Assembly: GCA_016744395.1 (NCBI GenBank)
Contig: JADGEK010000027.1
Span: 1-52,805 of the forward strand
DNA length: 52,805 nucleotides
Reading direction: 5' to 3'
Source of the DNA: Gammaproteobacteria bacterium
GTDB taxonomy: Bacteria; Pseudomonadota; Gammaproteobacteria; GRL18
Made by a program: the position numbers and the translations under genes
Shown: piece after piece, positions 36,885-46,223 of the stretch
Position numbering within the stretch: position 1 is the first letter of the stretch
How the letters are laid out: the number at the start of each line of letters is the position of its first letter
The notes under the pieces: generated by a model
The model's database searches: none
What the model was told of the DNA's origin: nothing
Seen by the model: the letters and a program-made list of their open reading frames with translations, nothing else

Positions 36885-38942
36885 ATGGATAATTCTCTTC
36901 CACAAGTTGAACTTTTACCAAATCAGGGACAGATACCTCATTCGGATCAACCTCCAAAAGCCTGGTATAAATCACAGCGGTTAATTATTTTTTGTATTGT
37001 TTTTTTATTATGCAGCCTGGTCACTCTAACCTATCTCTACAGTCGCCCAGCACTTTATAAAAGCTATGCAACACTATTGACAGTGGCACAAACTGCAGTT
37101 GATCAACAAAGCAGCGAAGCCGACATACAACATGTTGCCATACAAAGGCAACTTCTTACAGGCCAGGCACTATTAGATAAAACGCTGAACCGTTTGAATT
37201 TAAGTCAGTCTCAGAATACGCCAGACGATCTTGCTTTTGCTGCAAATTTAACCGCATCATCCATACGCAATATGCTCAGTGTACAAGCAGTACCAGAAAC
37301 TAATCTTGTGGAACTGGCAGCGACAGGCTACCACCCAAGAATTTTAACCACTTTTATAAACACCTGGATTGATGTCTATTTAGAGAGTCGTGCTGAAGAA
37401 ATCAAGCAGACCACAGGTCTCACTTTAGGGGTATTGAAAGAAGAGCTGTCAGGGCTTGAACATAAAATACTCATAAAGCGCAGTGAGCTGGAACAGTTTA
37501 GAGCCGACAATGATATTACCTCTCTTGGTCGAGAAAATATATTTGAGAACCAATCCTTAGCTCGATTTAAAAGTTTAAACCAATCACTGAACACAACTAA
37601 TGAGGAGGTGATCAAAAGCAAAGCTCAACTTGATGCTATCAATAAAGCAATCACCGAAGGCAAGATGCTTGTGCCAAGCGAAGACAAACGAGGCATGCAG
37701 GTTCTTGAGTTACGCTTGCAAGAGTTGAGGGAACAGTTGGCCGAATTTGATCGAAAATACACACGTCAATACTTAGCATTACACCCTAATTTAAATTTAC
37801 TGCCTGGAAAAATAAAAGCACTGGAAAGAGAAATCTATAAGAAGCAATCTTATGGCCAAAGCATTGTCCTTACTGAGGCTGAGCAAAACTATGAAGCAGC
37901 ACAACAATCATTTATTGAAATCAGTAAGCAACTTGAAGAGCACAAGCAAAAAGCAACAGAATTTAGCTCAAAATTTACTGAACATGAATCCTTATTAAAT
38001 GATCTTGAAGGTCTGGAATTACTTCAGCGCAAGACGCAGGAAAGAATGGTACAAATTGAAGCAAAACAGGCTGAAAAATTCCCTCAAGTAAAAATCATTG
38101 AAAATGCTTTCCTGCCTTTTGAACCCATAAGCCCTGATTACACCAGAGATGCAATCATTGCTATCATTGGCTCATTTTTGTTTGCCTTAATTGTGATCAT
38201 CCTGTTTGAGTTTTTAACAAAAAAAGATAATTCTAGGGCTTCTGTCTCTATTTCCAGTGTTAACATGTATAACGATACTCCTCCTGGCTTAATGAACAAT
38301 TTGCATCAAACCATTGCACCCATCGCACAAACAGTTTCTCAGTCCTTAGCACAGAATGAAATTCACAGTCTTGAGAGCAATAATCTTGAAAGCAATAGCC
38401 CTGAGAGTAACAGTCTTAAAGAACTCAGTGTTGAAGCTATAAATGCTTTATTTGAAGTGTCTGATACCAAGGCTGAACAACTTATCGCTTTACTACTCAG
38501 TGGTTTGAGCCTTGGAGAAGTGAGCACTGTCAATAAGGAATCTTTTGATTTCACTCAAAATACTTTGAGTATTGCTGGAAGTAAGCAACGCATCATTCCA
38601 CTGAACTCCGCTCTTAAAACCTTGTTTGAAAATACTGAGCCATGCCCAATCTGGAAACAATCAAAAACTGTTTCTGAAGAGACACTCAATGCCATTCTAA
38701 ATTATGTTTCTGCTGATGCAGGTTTTAATCATTCACAACAAATCAGTGCGGAATTAATATCTAATTCTTATATTCTGTATCTTGTGAAACAAGGCTTACG
38801 TCTTTCAGAATTAGAACAGATAGTGGGCTATATTGAACCCACTGATTTGTCCAAATTCACTCCTTATTCACCCGATCAAAAAGGTCTGAAGATTGCAGAT
38901 ATAAACCGAGTACACCCCTCACTCACTGCAAATATTGAGTGA
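36885..38942 (+). CDS. Wzz/GumC-like chain-length protein with recombinase-like C-terminal domain
   Basis: 685 residues from ATG (TTG at 36813 and ATG at 36837 are possible longer starts). Domains: cytoplasmic N-terminus, membrane helix (about 33-52), a Wzz-type periplasmic region with long coiled coils (about 170-380), second membrane helix (RDAIIAIIGSFLFALIVIILF region, near residue 430), Ser/Asn/Glu-rich linker, then a domain from about residue 511. Its segments LLLSGLSLGEVSTVN, IIPLNSALKTLFEN and LYLVKQGLRLSELEQIVGY echo tyrosine recombinase motifs, but the catalytic Arg, His and Tyr are replaced. Polysaccharide length control is the likely role of the first part. Confidence 0.7.
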   Translation: MDNSLPQVELLPNQGQIPHSDQPPKAWYKSQRLIIFCIVFLLCSLVTLTYLYSRPALYKSYATLLTVAQTAVDQQSSEADIQHVAIQRQLLTGQALLDKTLNRLNLSQSQNTPDDLAFAANLTASSIRNMLSVQAVPETNLVELAATGYHPRILTTFINTWIDVYLESRAEEIKQTTGLTLGVLKEELSGLEHKILIKRSELEQFRADNDITSLGRENIFENQSLARFKSLNQSLNTTNEEVIKSKAQLDAINKAITEGKMLVPSEDKRGMQVLELRLQELREQLAEFDRKYTRQYLALHPNLNLLPGKIKALEREIYKKQSYGQSIVLTEAEQNYEAAQQSFIEISKQLEEHKQKATEFSSKFTEHESLLNDLEGLELLQRKTQERMVQIEAKQAEKFPQVKIIENAFLPFEPISPDYTRDAIIAIIGSFLFALIVIILFEFLTKKDNSRASVSISSVNMYNDTPPGLMNNLHQTIAPIAQTVSQSLAQNEIHSLESNNLESNSPESNSLKELSVEAINALFEVSDTKAEQLIALLLSGLSLGEVSTVNKESFDFTQNTLSIAGSKQRIIPLNSALKTLFENTEPCPIWKQSKTVSEETLNAILNYVSADAGFNHSQQISAELISNSYILYLVKQGLRLSELEQIVGYIEPTDLSKFTPYSPDQKGLKIADINRVHPSLTANIE

Positions 38943-38975
38943 ACAAATTCGATACGGCAAAGCATCAATTTAATT

Positions 38976-40172
38976 TCACTTTAATGTCTCTATTGTATTG
39001 AGTGTTGCAAGAGTAGACGCATCTGGATAACCATCAGCAATGAGGCCAGAATAGACTTGAAAAGCCTGAATGGCCTGTTGCGTCATTGAGCCCATAATAC
39101 CATCAGGTTTCCCTGCATTGAAGCCTGCATTATTGAGATTTGTTTGTAAGGCTAATACCATTTGCTTACTTAATGCCTTTTGATTATTTGCTGTTTTGCT
39201 TAACGGTCCCTGGCCTGAAATTCGATCAGCCAGCAATCCAACAGCAAGCGCATAGGATTTGCTTTGATTCCAGCGCATAATGATATCAAAATTTTGGTAG
39301 ACTAAAAATACTGGGCCTGAATGACCCGAAGGAACTAAGATAGCAGATTTAATATCCAGTGCTGGTACAGGAGTCGCATTAATTGTAGTGACACCTGATA
39401 CAGTCCAGCTTTTTAATGCTTGCCAATTTTTCAATCCTGTTTTTTCATAAGCAAAACCACTGGGTAATTTAATCTCACGTCCCCAGCGCTCACCTGATTT
39501 CCAGCCCATATGATTAAGATAATTTGCACCACTGGCCAATGCATCTTTTTCGCTCAGCCAAAGGTTAATTTTACCATCACCATCACCGTCAACAGCGTAT
39601 TTGAAATACGTCGACGGCATAAATTGTGTGTGTCCCATTGCTCCTGCCCATGAGCCATGCATTGTTTTAGGAGTCAGTGATTCTCGCTCCATTAACCTTA
39701 AAGCCAGTAGCAGTTCACTGCTAAAAAACTCTGAGCGACGCTCATCACAAGCCAATGTCGCCAAAGAATTTAACGTTGACATTTTTCCCATATAAGAACC
39801 AAAATTGGTTTCAAGCCCCCAAAATGCCACCAGATATCGCCCTGGGACACCATATTGATGATAGAGTGCTTGAAGAAAATTTTGATGTTTTTTTAATAAT
39901 TTTTTGCCTTTCAAAATGCGAGTATGAGTCACACGCTTATTGAGATAAGAAGCAAAAGTCTGAGTAAACTCAGGCTGTGAGCGATCATACTCTATCACTT
40001 TAGGTAGATATTTAAGCTTAGGAATCACTTCATTGACTATGGATGGTGACAAGTCAGCGGTTTTAGCCTGAGCTTGCAGTGCTTGAATGCATTGAGAAGG
40101 TAACTCTTCTTCCTGAGACAACACAATCGAAGGAACCGTAAGTAGAATTAGAAAAATAATTTGTTTTTTCAT
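38976..40172 (-). CDS. Lytic murein transglycosylase (MltB type) with peptidoglycan-binding domain
   Basis: 398 residues. Signal peptide (IIFLILLTVPSIVLS), catalytic domain with the glutamate in FWGLETNFGSYMG, then GAMGHTQFMPSTYFKYAVDGDGDG and a C-terminal peptidoglycan-binding domain (about residues 335-395, ALQTNLNNAGFNAGKPDG). It cleaves the glycan strand to 1,6-anhydro products. MltB family B is supported by the motif order. Confidence 0.9.
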   Translation of the reverse strand: MKKQIIFLILLTVPSIVLSQEEELPSQCIQALQAQAKTADLSPSIVNEVIPKLKYLPKVIEYDRSQPEFTQTFASYLNKRVTHTRILKGKKLLKKHQNFLQALYHQYGVPGRYLVAFWGLETNFGSYMGKMSTLNSLATLACDERRSEFFSSELLLALRLMERESLTPKTMHGSWAGAMGHTQFMPSTYFKYAVDGDGDGKINLWLSEKDALASGANYLNHMGWKSGERWGREIKLPSGFAYEKTGLKNWQALKSWTVSGVTTINATPVPALDIKSAILVPSGHSGPVFLVYQNFDIIMRWNQSKSYALAVGLLADRISGQGPLSKTANNQKALSKQMVLALQTNLNNAGFNAGKPDGIMGSMTQQAIQAFQVYSGLIADGYPDASTLATLNTIETLK

Positions 40173-40287
40173 ATAAGGGCGTATTATATTTAGGGGTTAT
40201 TTAATTTCTTAGCATTGTATTATAATTATCTCAATATCAATAGTACTGCTTGCTATTGATCTATTTTCCATAGGCCAGCCGTATTTT

Positions 40288-40656
40288 ATGTCTGTAAAAA
40301 CACTCTTTTTTGTATTTGAATCTGGATTCAATCTTGACTTTACAACACTCTGTGAAGATAAAGGCATTCAGCCGACACATTTTACCAGCAATCGAAAACT
40401 CATTTCTCAGCTCAAAAAAAAAGAGCCTGATTATATTATCGCAGAATTTATCTACTCTCCTTCTCTAGGAACACAGATTAGTAATTTAGACGGCTTACTA
40501 GGAAGTGTTGAACGATACTGTAAAAAAACACAACTGATTATTTTTACACAAAGCCGTTATAGGGATAAACTTGACACCGTTAGAGATAAATTTAACATTG
40601 ATCATGTACTTGAATACCCTATTCAAAAATCCAGCATTTGCCCTATAATTCAATAG
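40288..40656 (+). CDS. Small receiver-like protein, unknown function
   Basis: 122 residues. The alternation of strand and helix (LFFVFESG, PDYIIAEFIY, TQLIIFTQSR, DHVLEYPI) resembles a receiver-like fold, but there is no clear phospho-acceptor Asp followed by the conserved Lys. It is not recognised. Divergent from the transglycosylase gene and 114 bases before the FNR gene. Confidence 0.5.
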   Translation: MSVKTLFFVFESGFNLDFTTLCEDKGIQPTHFTSNRKLISQLKKKEPDYIIAEFIYSPSLGTQISNLDGLLGSVERYCKKTQLIIFTQSRYRDKLDTVRDKFNIDHVLEYPIQKSSICPIIQ

Positions 40657-40770
40657 AGCTTCCAGTCATTTTGTTCTCGATTGAAGTGGCATTGAGCTAG
40701 CAACTCTATACGTAATATTCAGCCTTTATGGTAGGATCTTCATGTCAGAAAAACCTGTGCCCGTGAAATA

Positions 40771-41664
40771 ATGAAAATTAAAAAATACAGCATCCCAGAA
40801 TCCACTGTAATCTATAAACCCAAGTCCCCTTTTATCGCCAGGGTAATATCAACCACTGCACTCACTGAAGCCGAAAGCAGCGATGAAGTGCGCAATATCA
40901 TTTTGGATGTCAGTGGTAGTGGCATCCATTATATAGAAGGCCAATCAATTGGGATTATCCCTCCTGGCGAAAGAGAAACTGGAAAATCACACAAAGCACG
41001 CCTTTACTCTATAGCCTCTGCACGAACAGGCGATGATGGAAGTTCAACCACTGCAACCATCTGTGTAAAACGAGTTTACAATGAAGATAATATGGCAGAA
41101 GCCAAAGTCCCGGGCATCGCATCAAACTATCTATGTGATCTCAAACCTGGCGATTCTGTCGCTCTCATTGGCCCCAATGGCCGTCGATTTTTACTGCCTG
41201 ATGATGATTCCACCGATTTAATTTTAATCGCGGTAGGCACGGGCATTGCACCCTTTCGCGCTTTTATACGGCATATCTTTTTAGAAAAAGGTTTTTGGAA
41301 TGGTCGCATCCGGCTATTCTATGGTATAAAAAATGCCATGGAAGCATTATTTCTCAATGACCAAAATGATGATATTGGTCAATACATGACGCAAGAGACC
41401 TTTGAAGCTTTCCGCGCCCTGTCCCGAGTCCACAACGAAGATGAAGAAAAAGGTTATGTGCAACATAAACTTGCCGAGCATAAACAAGAGGTTTGGGAAA
41501 TGATCTGCAGAGGCAATTTTGCTGTTTATATTTGCGGATTAAAAGGTATGGAAGAAGGTGTCGATGAAGTTTTTACAACTCTGGCCAAGCAACAAGGTTT
41601 GGATTGGCCTACCATGAAAGCAAAATTTATCAAGAAGGGTCAGTGGAATACTGAAGTCTATTAA
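40771..41664 (+). CDS. Plant-type ferredoxin-NADP(+) reductase
   Basis: 297 residues. FAD site RLYSIASA, NADP site GTGIAPFRAF, the segment SNYLCDLKPGDSVALIGPNG, and a C-terminus ending in NTEVY like plastidic FNR, whose last aromatic residue stacks on the flavin. It moves electrons between ferredoxin or flavodoxin and NADP(H). It has no ferredoxin domain. Most Gammaproteobacteria use the shorter Fpr type, so this is a less common kind. Confidence 0.85.
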   Translation: MKIKKYSIPESTVIYKPKSPFIARVISTTALTEAESSDEVRNIILDVSGSGIHYIEGQSIGIIPPGERETGKSHKARLYSIASARTGDDGSSTTATICVKRVYNEDNMAEAKVPGIASNYLCDLKPGDSVALIGPNGRRFLLPDDDSTDLILIAVGTGIAPFRAFIRHIFLEKGFWNGRIRLFYGIKNAMEALFLNDQNDDIGQYMTQETFEAFRALSRVHNEDEEKGYVQHKLAEHKQEVWEMICRGNFAVYICGLKGMEEGVDEVFTTLAKQQGLDWPTMKAKFIKKGQWNTEVY

Positions 41665-41721
41665 ATCAGAAAACTAAACGGTAAAAAAATATAATAATCC
41701 AGTCATTGCCTACTGAGATCA

Positions 41722-42126
41722 TTATTCATTGATGTACTCCTGCCATGACAGCAGAACTAATTTAAAATCAAGCAAACCACACTCAGCGTATGACTCTTTA
41801 TCATAAAGTTCCCCATATTCAAACGGCTCATCACTCTCACAACTATTATCATTAAAGTCTGGATAATCAGCATCCAGGCTTAAAGCTTTTATTTCTACTC
41901 CTGTGTGACTCATACTTAATTGAAATTCTGAGCCAATTATTTCTTTAAATCCAATACGGCCTTGTTCTAATTTCTCTATCAGAATCAATATTTCTGAGAT
42001 CTTAGGTTGATTTTCATAGATTTCATCATTTAACCAACGACCAATGACTTCATGTTCCATGGAGAATGTTGCCGTTGACTGGCCATAAATATTTTTTTTA
42101 AATTTATAATCCATTCTTCTGTTCAT
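41722..42126 (-). CDS. YacL-family (UPF0231) protein
   Basis: 134 residues. MDYKFKKNIYGQSTATFSMEHEVIGRWLNDEI aligns by eye with the start of E. coli YacL (MDYEF..., SMGHEVVGHWFNEE). The conserved start suggests Met5 (position 42114) as the true first residue. Acidic C-terminal half. Function unknown. Confidence 0.7.
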   Translation of the reverse strand: MNRRMDYKFKKNIYGQSTATFSMEHEVIGRWLNDEIYENQPKISEILILIEKLEQGRIGFKEIIGSEFQLSMSHTGVEIKALSLDADYPDFNDNSCESDEPFEYGELYDKESYAECGLLDFKLVLLSWQEYINE

Positions 42127-42184
42127 TTATTAGGAGCAATAAATATTTAAATACAGTACTCATATTAATAATAACTTAAATCGA

Positions 42185-42640
42185 TTATTCATCTGATTCA
42201 ATCAGGCTATCAGTATCATCATCGTAATCAAAGGCACCAACTAAAGTGACATACTCATCACTTTCAATACCAGAAACTTTAGCACTGTATTCGTATTCAA
42301 ATAATAGAATAACCCATGTGATTTCTTTGATTTTTTTCTTTTTCGCTTTACTCTTTAATACATCAATAAACGACGATGAAAATGAACATTCGCCGACTGC
42401 CTGCTGGATGTCAATAGTCCCTTCATGAGCTCCATTTGTTTCCATTTTAGACGGTGAAAAATAACGTATTTTAAAATTATCAGACCAGGTATTGCTTGCT
42501 CGAGTATTATTTTTGCTAAATGTTTCTTCAAAATACTCATCAGGAATATCAGCGTATGGGTGCGTTGAAGCCCAAACAGACACTTTATTTTTTTTTGAAA
42601 AAAGAAAACCCTTACTAATTTTACCTTTTTTACTTTTCAT
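42185..42640 (-). CDS. Immunity protein 22-like protein
   Basis: 151 residues. An N-terminal basic stretch, then KVSVWASTHPYADIPDEYFEE, WSDNFKIRYFSPSKMETNG, and WVILLFEYEYSA, which resemble Imm22 immunity proteins from polymorphic toxin systems (acidic, with the VSVW and ILLFEYEY motifs). No toxin is adjacent; an IS3 element is 0.4 kb to the right. The match is by eye, so it may be another DUF4284-like protein. Confidence 0.45.
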   Translation of the reverse strand: MKSKKGKISKGFLFSKKNKVSVWASTHPYADIPDEYFEETFSKNNTRASNTWSDNFKIRYFSPSKMETNGAHEGTIDIQQAVGECSFSSSFIDVLKSKAKKKKIKEITWVILLFEYEYSAKVSGIESDEYVTLVGAFDYDDDTDSLIESDE

Positions 42641-42952
42641 TGAAATCTCATATTATTGAACGACTATAAATATCAATTATAAACGTTTGCTTGCTTACAT
42701 GATATTTTATTCTTTGATAACGACAATCACATTCACTTTTTTATGGCCTGTATCAATATATGGCAGATGTATGGGAATCACTGAGGGATAAAACCGCGGC
42801 TTATGTACACAGAATGACTATGAGGATTAACTCTTTCTTTTGTCTGACAAGCCCAGAGGTATTTCACTTTTCCAGTTAATCTGGATTCTATTTTGCTGAA
42901 AAAATATTCAAATTCATGTGAGCGAGAACAGTATTAACAGACCACCAACAGT
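42641..42952. other. Gap before the IS3 element, no gene seen
   Basis: No coding region, tRNA or hairpin that I can support. It contains at 42925-42940 a near-copy of the sequence found right after the IS element (44182-44196). Confidence 0.4.
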
Positions 42953-43019
42953 TGTTCTGGTCTAATAGAACTGGACACTTTAATAAGAGATAATAACTAT
43001 CAATTATTGAGGTGTCAAA

Positions 43020-43310
43020 ATGGGACAGAAACGAACATACAAACAGTATTCTAAAGAATATAAAGAAGAAGCGGTAGCCCTGGTCAAAGAACAGGGTTAT
43101 TCAGTACCAGAAGCCGCTAAATCACTGGGTATAGCAAGTAACATGCTGTATCGCTGGAAAGAGCAAATAGAATCACAGCTTGAGGGCAAATCATTGTCTG
43201 TAGATGAGCGTGAAGAATTGAAACGGTTGCGTAAAGAAGTTAAGACTTTACGGATGGAGAAAGAGATTTTAAAAAAGGCCAGTGCCTTCTTCGCGAAAGA
43301 AATGAAGTAA
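43020..43310 (+). CDS. IS3-family transposase OrfA
   Basis: 96 residues with a helix-turn-helix (VPEAAKSLGIASNMLYRWKEQ) and a leucine-zipper-like C-terminal part (EELKRLRKEVKTLRMEKEILKKA). It binds the inverted repeats. The slippery sequence A-AAA-AAG at 43271-43277 allows -1 slippage into orfB, making OrfAB. Confidence 0.9.
   Translation: MGQKRTYKQYSKEYKEEAVALVKEQGYSVPEAAKSLGIASNMLYRWKEQIESQLEGKSLSVDEREELKRLRKEVKTLRMEKEILKKASAFFAKEMK
43271..43277 (+). other. Programmed -1 frameshift site of the IS3 element
   Basis: A-AAA-AAG overlaps the codons TTA AAA AAG of orfA. After slippage, the frame stays open and reads into the QCLLRERNEVKFDFIRDN segment leading to orfB, as in other IS3 elements. 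The frame of orfB is -1 relative to orfA. Confidence 0.75.
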
Positions 43311-43366
43311 AATTTGACTTCATCAGAGACAATTCAGAGCGATTTTCAGTCACCACTTTATGTCGA

Positions 43367-44179
43367 GTGATACAGGTAAGCACTTCTGGTTACTATAATT
43401 GGAAGAAGCGTCCAGGACAGCTGATTAGTGCAGAAACTCTGAATCTTCATCGTCGAATGAAAACGTTATTTAAGCAGAGTCGTAACAGCTTGGGGAGTCG
43501 TGAACTGATGAAGAAATTATGCAAAGAAGGCTTTCAAATTGGTCGTTATAGAGTACGCAGTTTAATGAAAAAATTGAACTTAAAAGTCACACAACGCATT
43601 GCATACAAGGTAACAACAAAAAGAAATCACAAGAATGATGTGGCAAATAATTTATTAAATCAGAATTTCAATCCTGTTGCACCTAATCAGATCTGGGCTG
43701 GTGACATTACGTATTTGAAGACAGGTGAAGGTTGGGTGTATTTAGCAATTGTAATGGATCTCTACTCACGTCGTATAGTTGGCTGGTGCATTAATAAACG
43801 CATGACGACTGACTTGATAAGCAAAGCAATGATCATGGCTTACAACTTGAGACAGCCGCCTTTTGGCCTGGTATTCCATAGTGATCGCGGCTCCCAATAC
43901 ACCAGTAAGCACTATCAAAGTTTATTGAATGAGTATGGCATACGAGTAAGCATGGGTGATGTTGGAGCTTGTTGGGACAATGCAGTGGTTGAACGCTTTT
44001 TTGGAAGCCTCAAGCACGATTGGATATTTAAAGTTGCTCAACCAACTCGTGAGTATATGAAAAAAGATGTAGCGGCATATATGAGGTATTACAACCTTGA
44101 GAGGCTGCATACTGCGAATGGTGATCAATCACCAATTAACTATGAAAATTCTTTAAAAAAAGTGTCCAGTTGGACTTGA
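43367..44179 (+). CDS. IS3-family transposase OrfB (integrase core, DDE)
   Basis: 270 residues from the first possible start (GTG), though the true product is the OrfAB fusion. Contains IQVSTSGYYNW, IWAGDITYLKTGEGWVYLAIVMDLYSRRIVGW, the second Asp in FHSDRGSQYTS and the Glu in DNAVVERFFGSLKHD: the DDE triad. Confidence 0.92.
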   Translation: MIQVSTSGYYNWKKRPGQLISAETLNLHRRMKTLFKQSRNSLGSRELMKKLCKEGFQIGRYRVRSLMKKLNLKVTQRIAYKVTTKRNHKNDVANNLLNQNFNPVAPNQIWAGDITYLKTGEGWVYLAIVMDLYSRRIVGWCINKRMTTDLISKAMIMAYNLRQPPFGLVFHSDRGSQYTSKHYQSLLNEYGIRVSMGDVGACWDNAVVERFFGSLKHDWIFKVAQPTREYMKKDVAAYMRYYNLERLHTANGDQSPINYENSLKKVSSWT

Positions 44180-44478
44180 CCAGAACAGTATTACAGCGGA
44201 CATATAAAATTGCAGATAAAGAATAAGTATTGAAATTATCTAAGTCTCTATCTTCATCATATAAGTCAATCGGGATAATCATCACCTGTAAGTAAAGCTT
44301 GAGGTACAAAGTGACTCAGCTTTAAACAATAGCAAAAGGCAAATAAATGCTTTTAATAACTTCTTAGAGGTTTATTAATATTAATTAATTATCAACATTC
44401 AATCATAAATGATTGATAAACGATAAATGTTAATATAAAATACTTTTTTATTGAGTTCTTTATCGGAGATAATATGAC

Positions 44479-45021
44479 ATGAAAAATATATTGAAAGTAA
44501 AATTATTAAGTAATTGGATACATAACTTTCTATCAATGGGCATCGTAATTGCTCCTGTTTACTACGGGTTCTATTGGTTACTAATCAACGATATTATGTA
44601 CCCATTAGTGACAGTTAATACAAGTTCTACACCAATAGTGTCATACCAACTTCCAATTGAAATGCAGACCATCGGCTTCATTTCAAGTTTGCTTCCACTT
44701 ACGGTATTGGTATACATTCTTTTAAATTTAAGAAAGCTATTTTACTTTTATAAAGATGGTATTATTTTTTCATTTGAACATGTCATTCTACTCAAAAAAA
44801 TTGCAAAACTACTCTCTATATGGGTTATTTTATCTATAGTTTATGAATCAGCTAAAAGTGTTCTTTTTTCATTTGGTAATCCAGTTGGAGAAAGAGTTGT
44901 GAGCGTTGGGTTTGGCTCCGAGGAGTTAACTGTGATTATTGTCTCTGCTTTTGTCTACATTATCGCATGGATTATGGATGAAGGCCGAGTTTTGGCTGAA
45001 GAAAACCAAATGACGATTTAA
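44479..45021 (+). CDS. DUF2975-family membrane protein
   Basis: 180 residues, four membrane helices (about 18-38, 65-85, 110-130, 148-168). The arrangement with an adjoining small XRE regulator (next gene, 11 bases downstream) matches the DUF2975/YozG pair found in bacteria. Role unknown. Confidence 0.7.
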   Translation: MKNILKVKLLSNWIHNFLSMGIVIAPVYYGFYWLLINDIMYPLVTVNTSSTPIVSYQLPIEMQTIGFISSLLPLTVLVYILLNLRKLFYFYKDGIIFSFEHVILLKKIAKLLSIWVILSIVYESAKSVLFSFGNPVGERVVSVGFGSEELTVIIVSAFVYIIAWIMDEGRVLAEENQMTI

Positions 45022-45032
45022 CTGGACTCTTT

Positions 45033-45242
45033 ATGGCAATTAAAATTAACCTTGACCTTATGTTGGTTAAAAGGCAAATGAAATCAAATGAATTGGCTAA
45101 ATTAGTCGGCATTACTGAACAAAATTTTTCGATACTAAAAAGAGGAAAAGCAAAGGCAATTAGGTTTACAACACTAGATTCAATCTGTCTCCATTTAAAG
45201 TGCCAACCAGGTGATATTCTAGAATATGATAGCAGTGAGTGA
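45033..45242 (+). CDS. XRE-family helix-turn-helix regulator (YozG-like)
   Basis: 69 residues. MAIKINLDLMLVKRQMKSNELAKLVGITEQNFSILKRGKAKAI is a Cro/CI-type helix-turn-helix, followed by IRFTTLDSICLHLKCQPGDILEY. It probably represses the DUF2975 gene just upstream. Confidence 0.82.
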   Translation: MAIKINLDLMLVKRQMKSNELAKLVGITEQNFSILKRGKAKAIRFTTLDSICLHLKCQPGDILEYDSSE

Positions 45243-45308
45243 GACTATATACTTAGGTAAAAAAAATCATATTTCCAGACCAAATAGGATAATCATAAAA
45301 CAAATCAA

Positions 45309-46223
45309 TTGTTTGTTATTGTCTTATCCTTAACTCATACAGTATTAGTTATAGCCGAAGATGACGATATTTCAAAAACAGATTGGGCTAATCGCATAGA
45401 AAAACAACCTGGTTGGTATGTTTTGTTACAGGAGTTAGAAACAATAAAAAAATTTTTATACACAATCCATTCAAATAAATGTATACGATGGATATTCATC
45501 TTTTGTTTATCAATATTGTTTCATTTTTTAGTATTGATATTACTAAGTAATATCAAATTGTATGATATAAAATCATCAATTAATATTCCAAAAAACAAAT
45601 TAAATATTAAAATTGTCAATTCAAAGATTAAATATAAAAAAACATTAAAAAAAGTTTACGATGATTTTATGCCAGACAAGTTAAATTCTAAGAAAAAACT
45701 TGACAGTGTCTCTATCACAAAAAAAACACTTATAAGTAAGAAGAGAATTAATAAGTCTTTAATAGGGCATAAAAAAAAACAAAAGCTAAGAACTGACAAT
45801 ATAGTTGCTAATTTAAACAACAAAAACTCACAAAATATCCAATTTGAAAAGACACCTTTTTTTCGAAAAAAAACACCTCTATCTTCTTTAAAAGCAATTG
45901 ACCTTGATTCATTATCAATAACTACCACAAAAGTGATAGAAGAACTTGATAAGGATGATTATATTAAAAGAAAAGAGGTTTTTTTTGATCCGCGTTTTCG
46001 AAAAAAAATTGAATTATCTAGAAAGGAACAAAAAAGATTATTAAATGTTAGAAGTATTTATAGAACTAAAAGCAAGATAGAGGTATTAAGCCGTAAAGAA
46101 ACTGAAATGACTATACGAGTTGGAAACACTTGTTTTGAGGTACCTTTGGATAATAGTTTTTACCCAAAAGATCTTCGCATAATGACTTTTAAACTTAATT
46201 GCCCTAAATCTGAAAAAAATTGA
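45309..46223 (+). CDS. Orphan membrane-anchored basic protein
   Basis: 304 residues from TTG; no ATG start lies in frame upstream before the TAG at 45285. A possible signal or first helix is followed by a clear membrane helix (about residues 62-82, WIFIFCLSILFHFLVLILLS) and a Lys-rich stretch of some 150 residues. The layout of one helix plus a long basic linker and a small C-terminal domain with cysteines recalls TonB-like proteins, but no such match is solid. The sequence is strongly AT-rich compared with the core genes. Function unknown. Confidence 0.5.
   Translation: MFVIVLSLTHTVLVIAEDDDISKTDWANRIEKQPGWYVLLQELETIKKFLYTIHSNKCIRWIFIFCLSILFHFLVLILLSNIKLYDIKSSINIPKNKLNIKIVNSKIKYKKTLKKVYDDFMPDKLNSKKKLDSVSITKKTLISKKRINKSLIGHKKKQKLRTDNIVANLNNKNSQNIQFEKTPFFRKKTPLSSLKAIDLDSLSITTTKVIEELDKDDYIKRKEVFFDPRFRKKIELSRKEQKRLLNVRSIYRTKSKIEVLSRKETEMTIRVGNTCFEVPLDNSFYPKDLRIMTFKLNCPKSEKN

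Larger units (their letters stand above)
42953..44188 (+). mobile_element. IS3-family insertion sequence
   Basis: Terminal inverted repeats begin TGTTCTGGTC at 42953 and end GACCAGAACA at 44188; both continue with GGACACTTT a few bases inward. Inside are orfA and orfB in overlapping frames with a -1 slippery site. No clear 3-4 base target duplication is visible. Both frames are open, so the element looks intact and potentially active. Confidence 0.85.
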
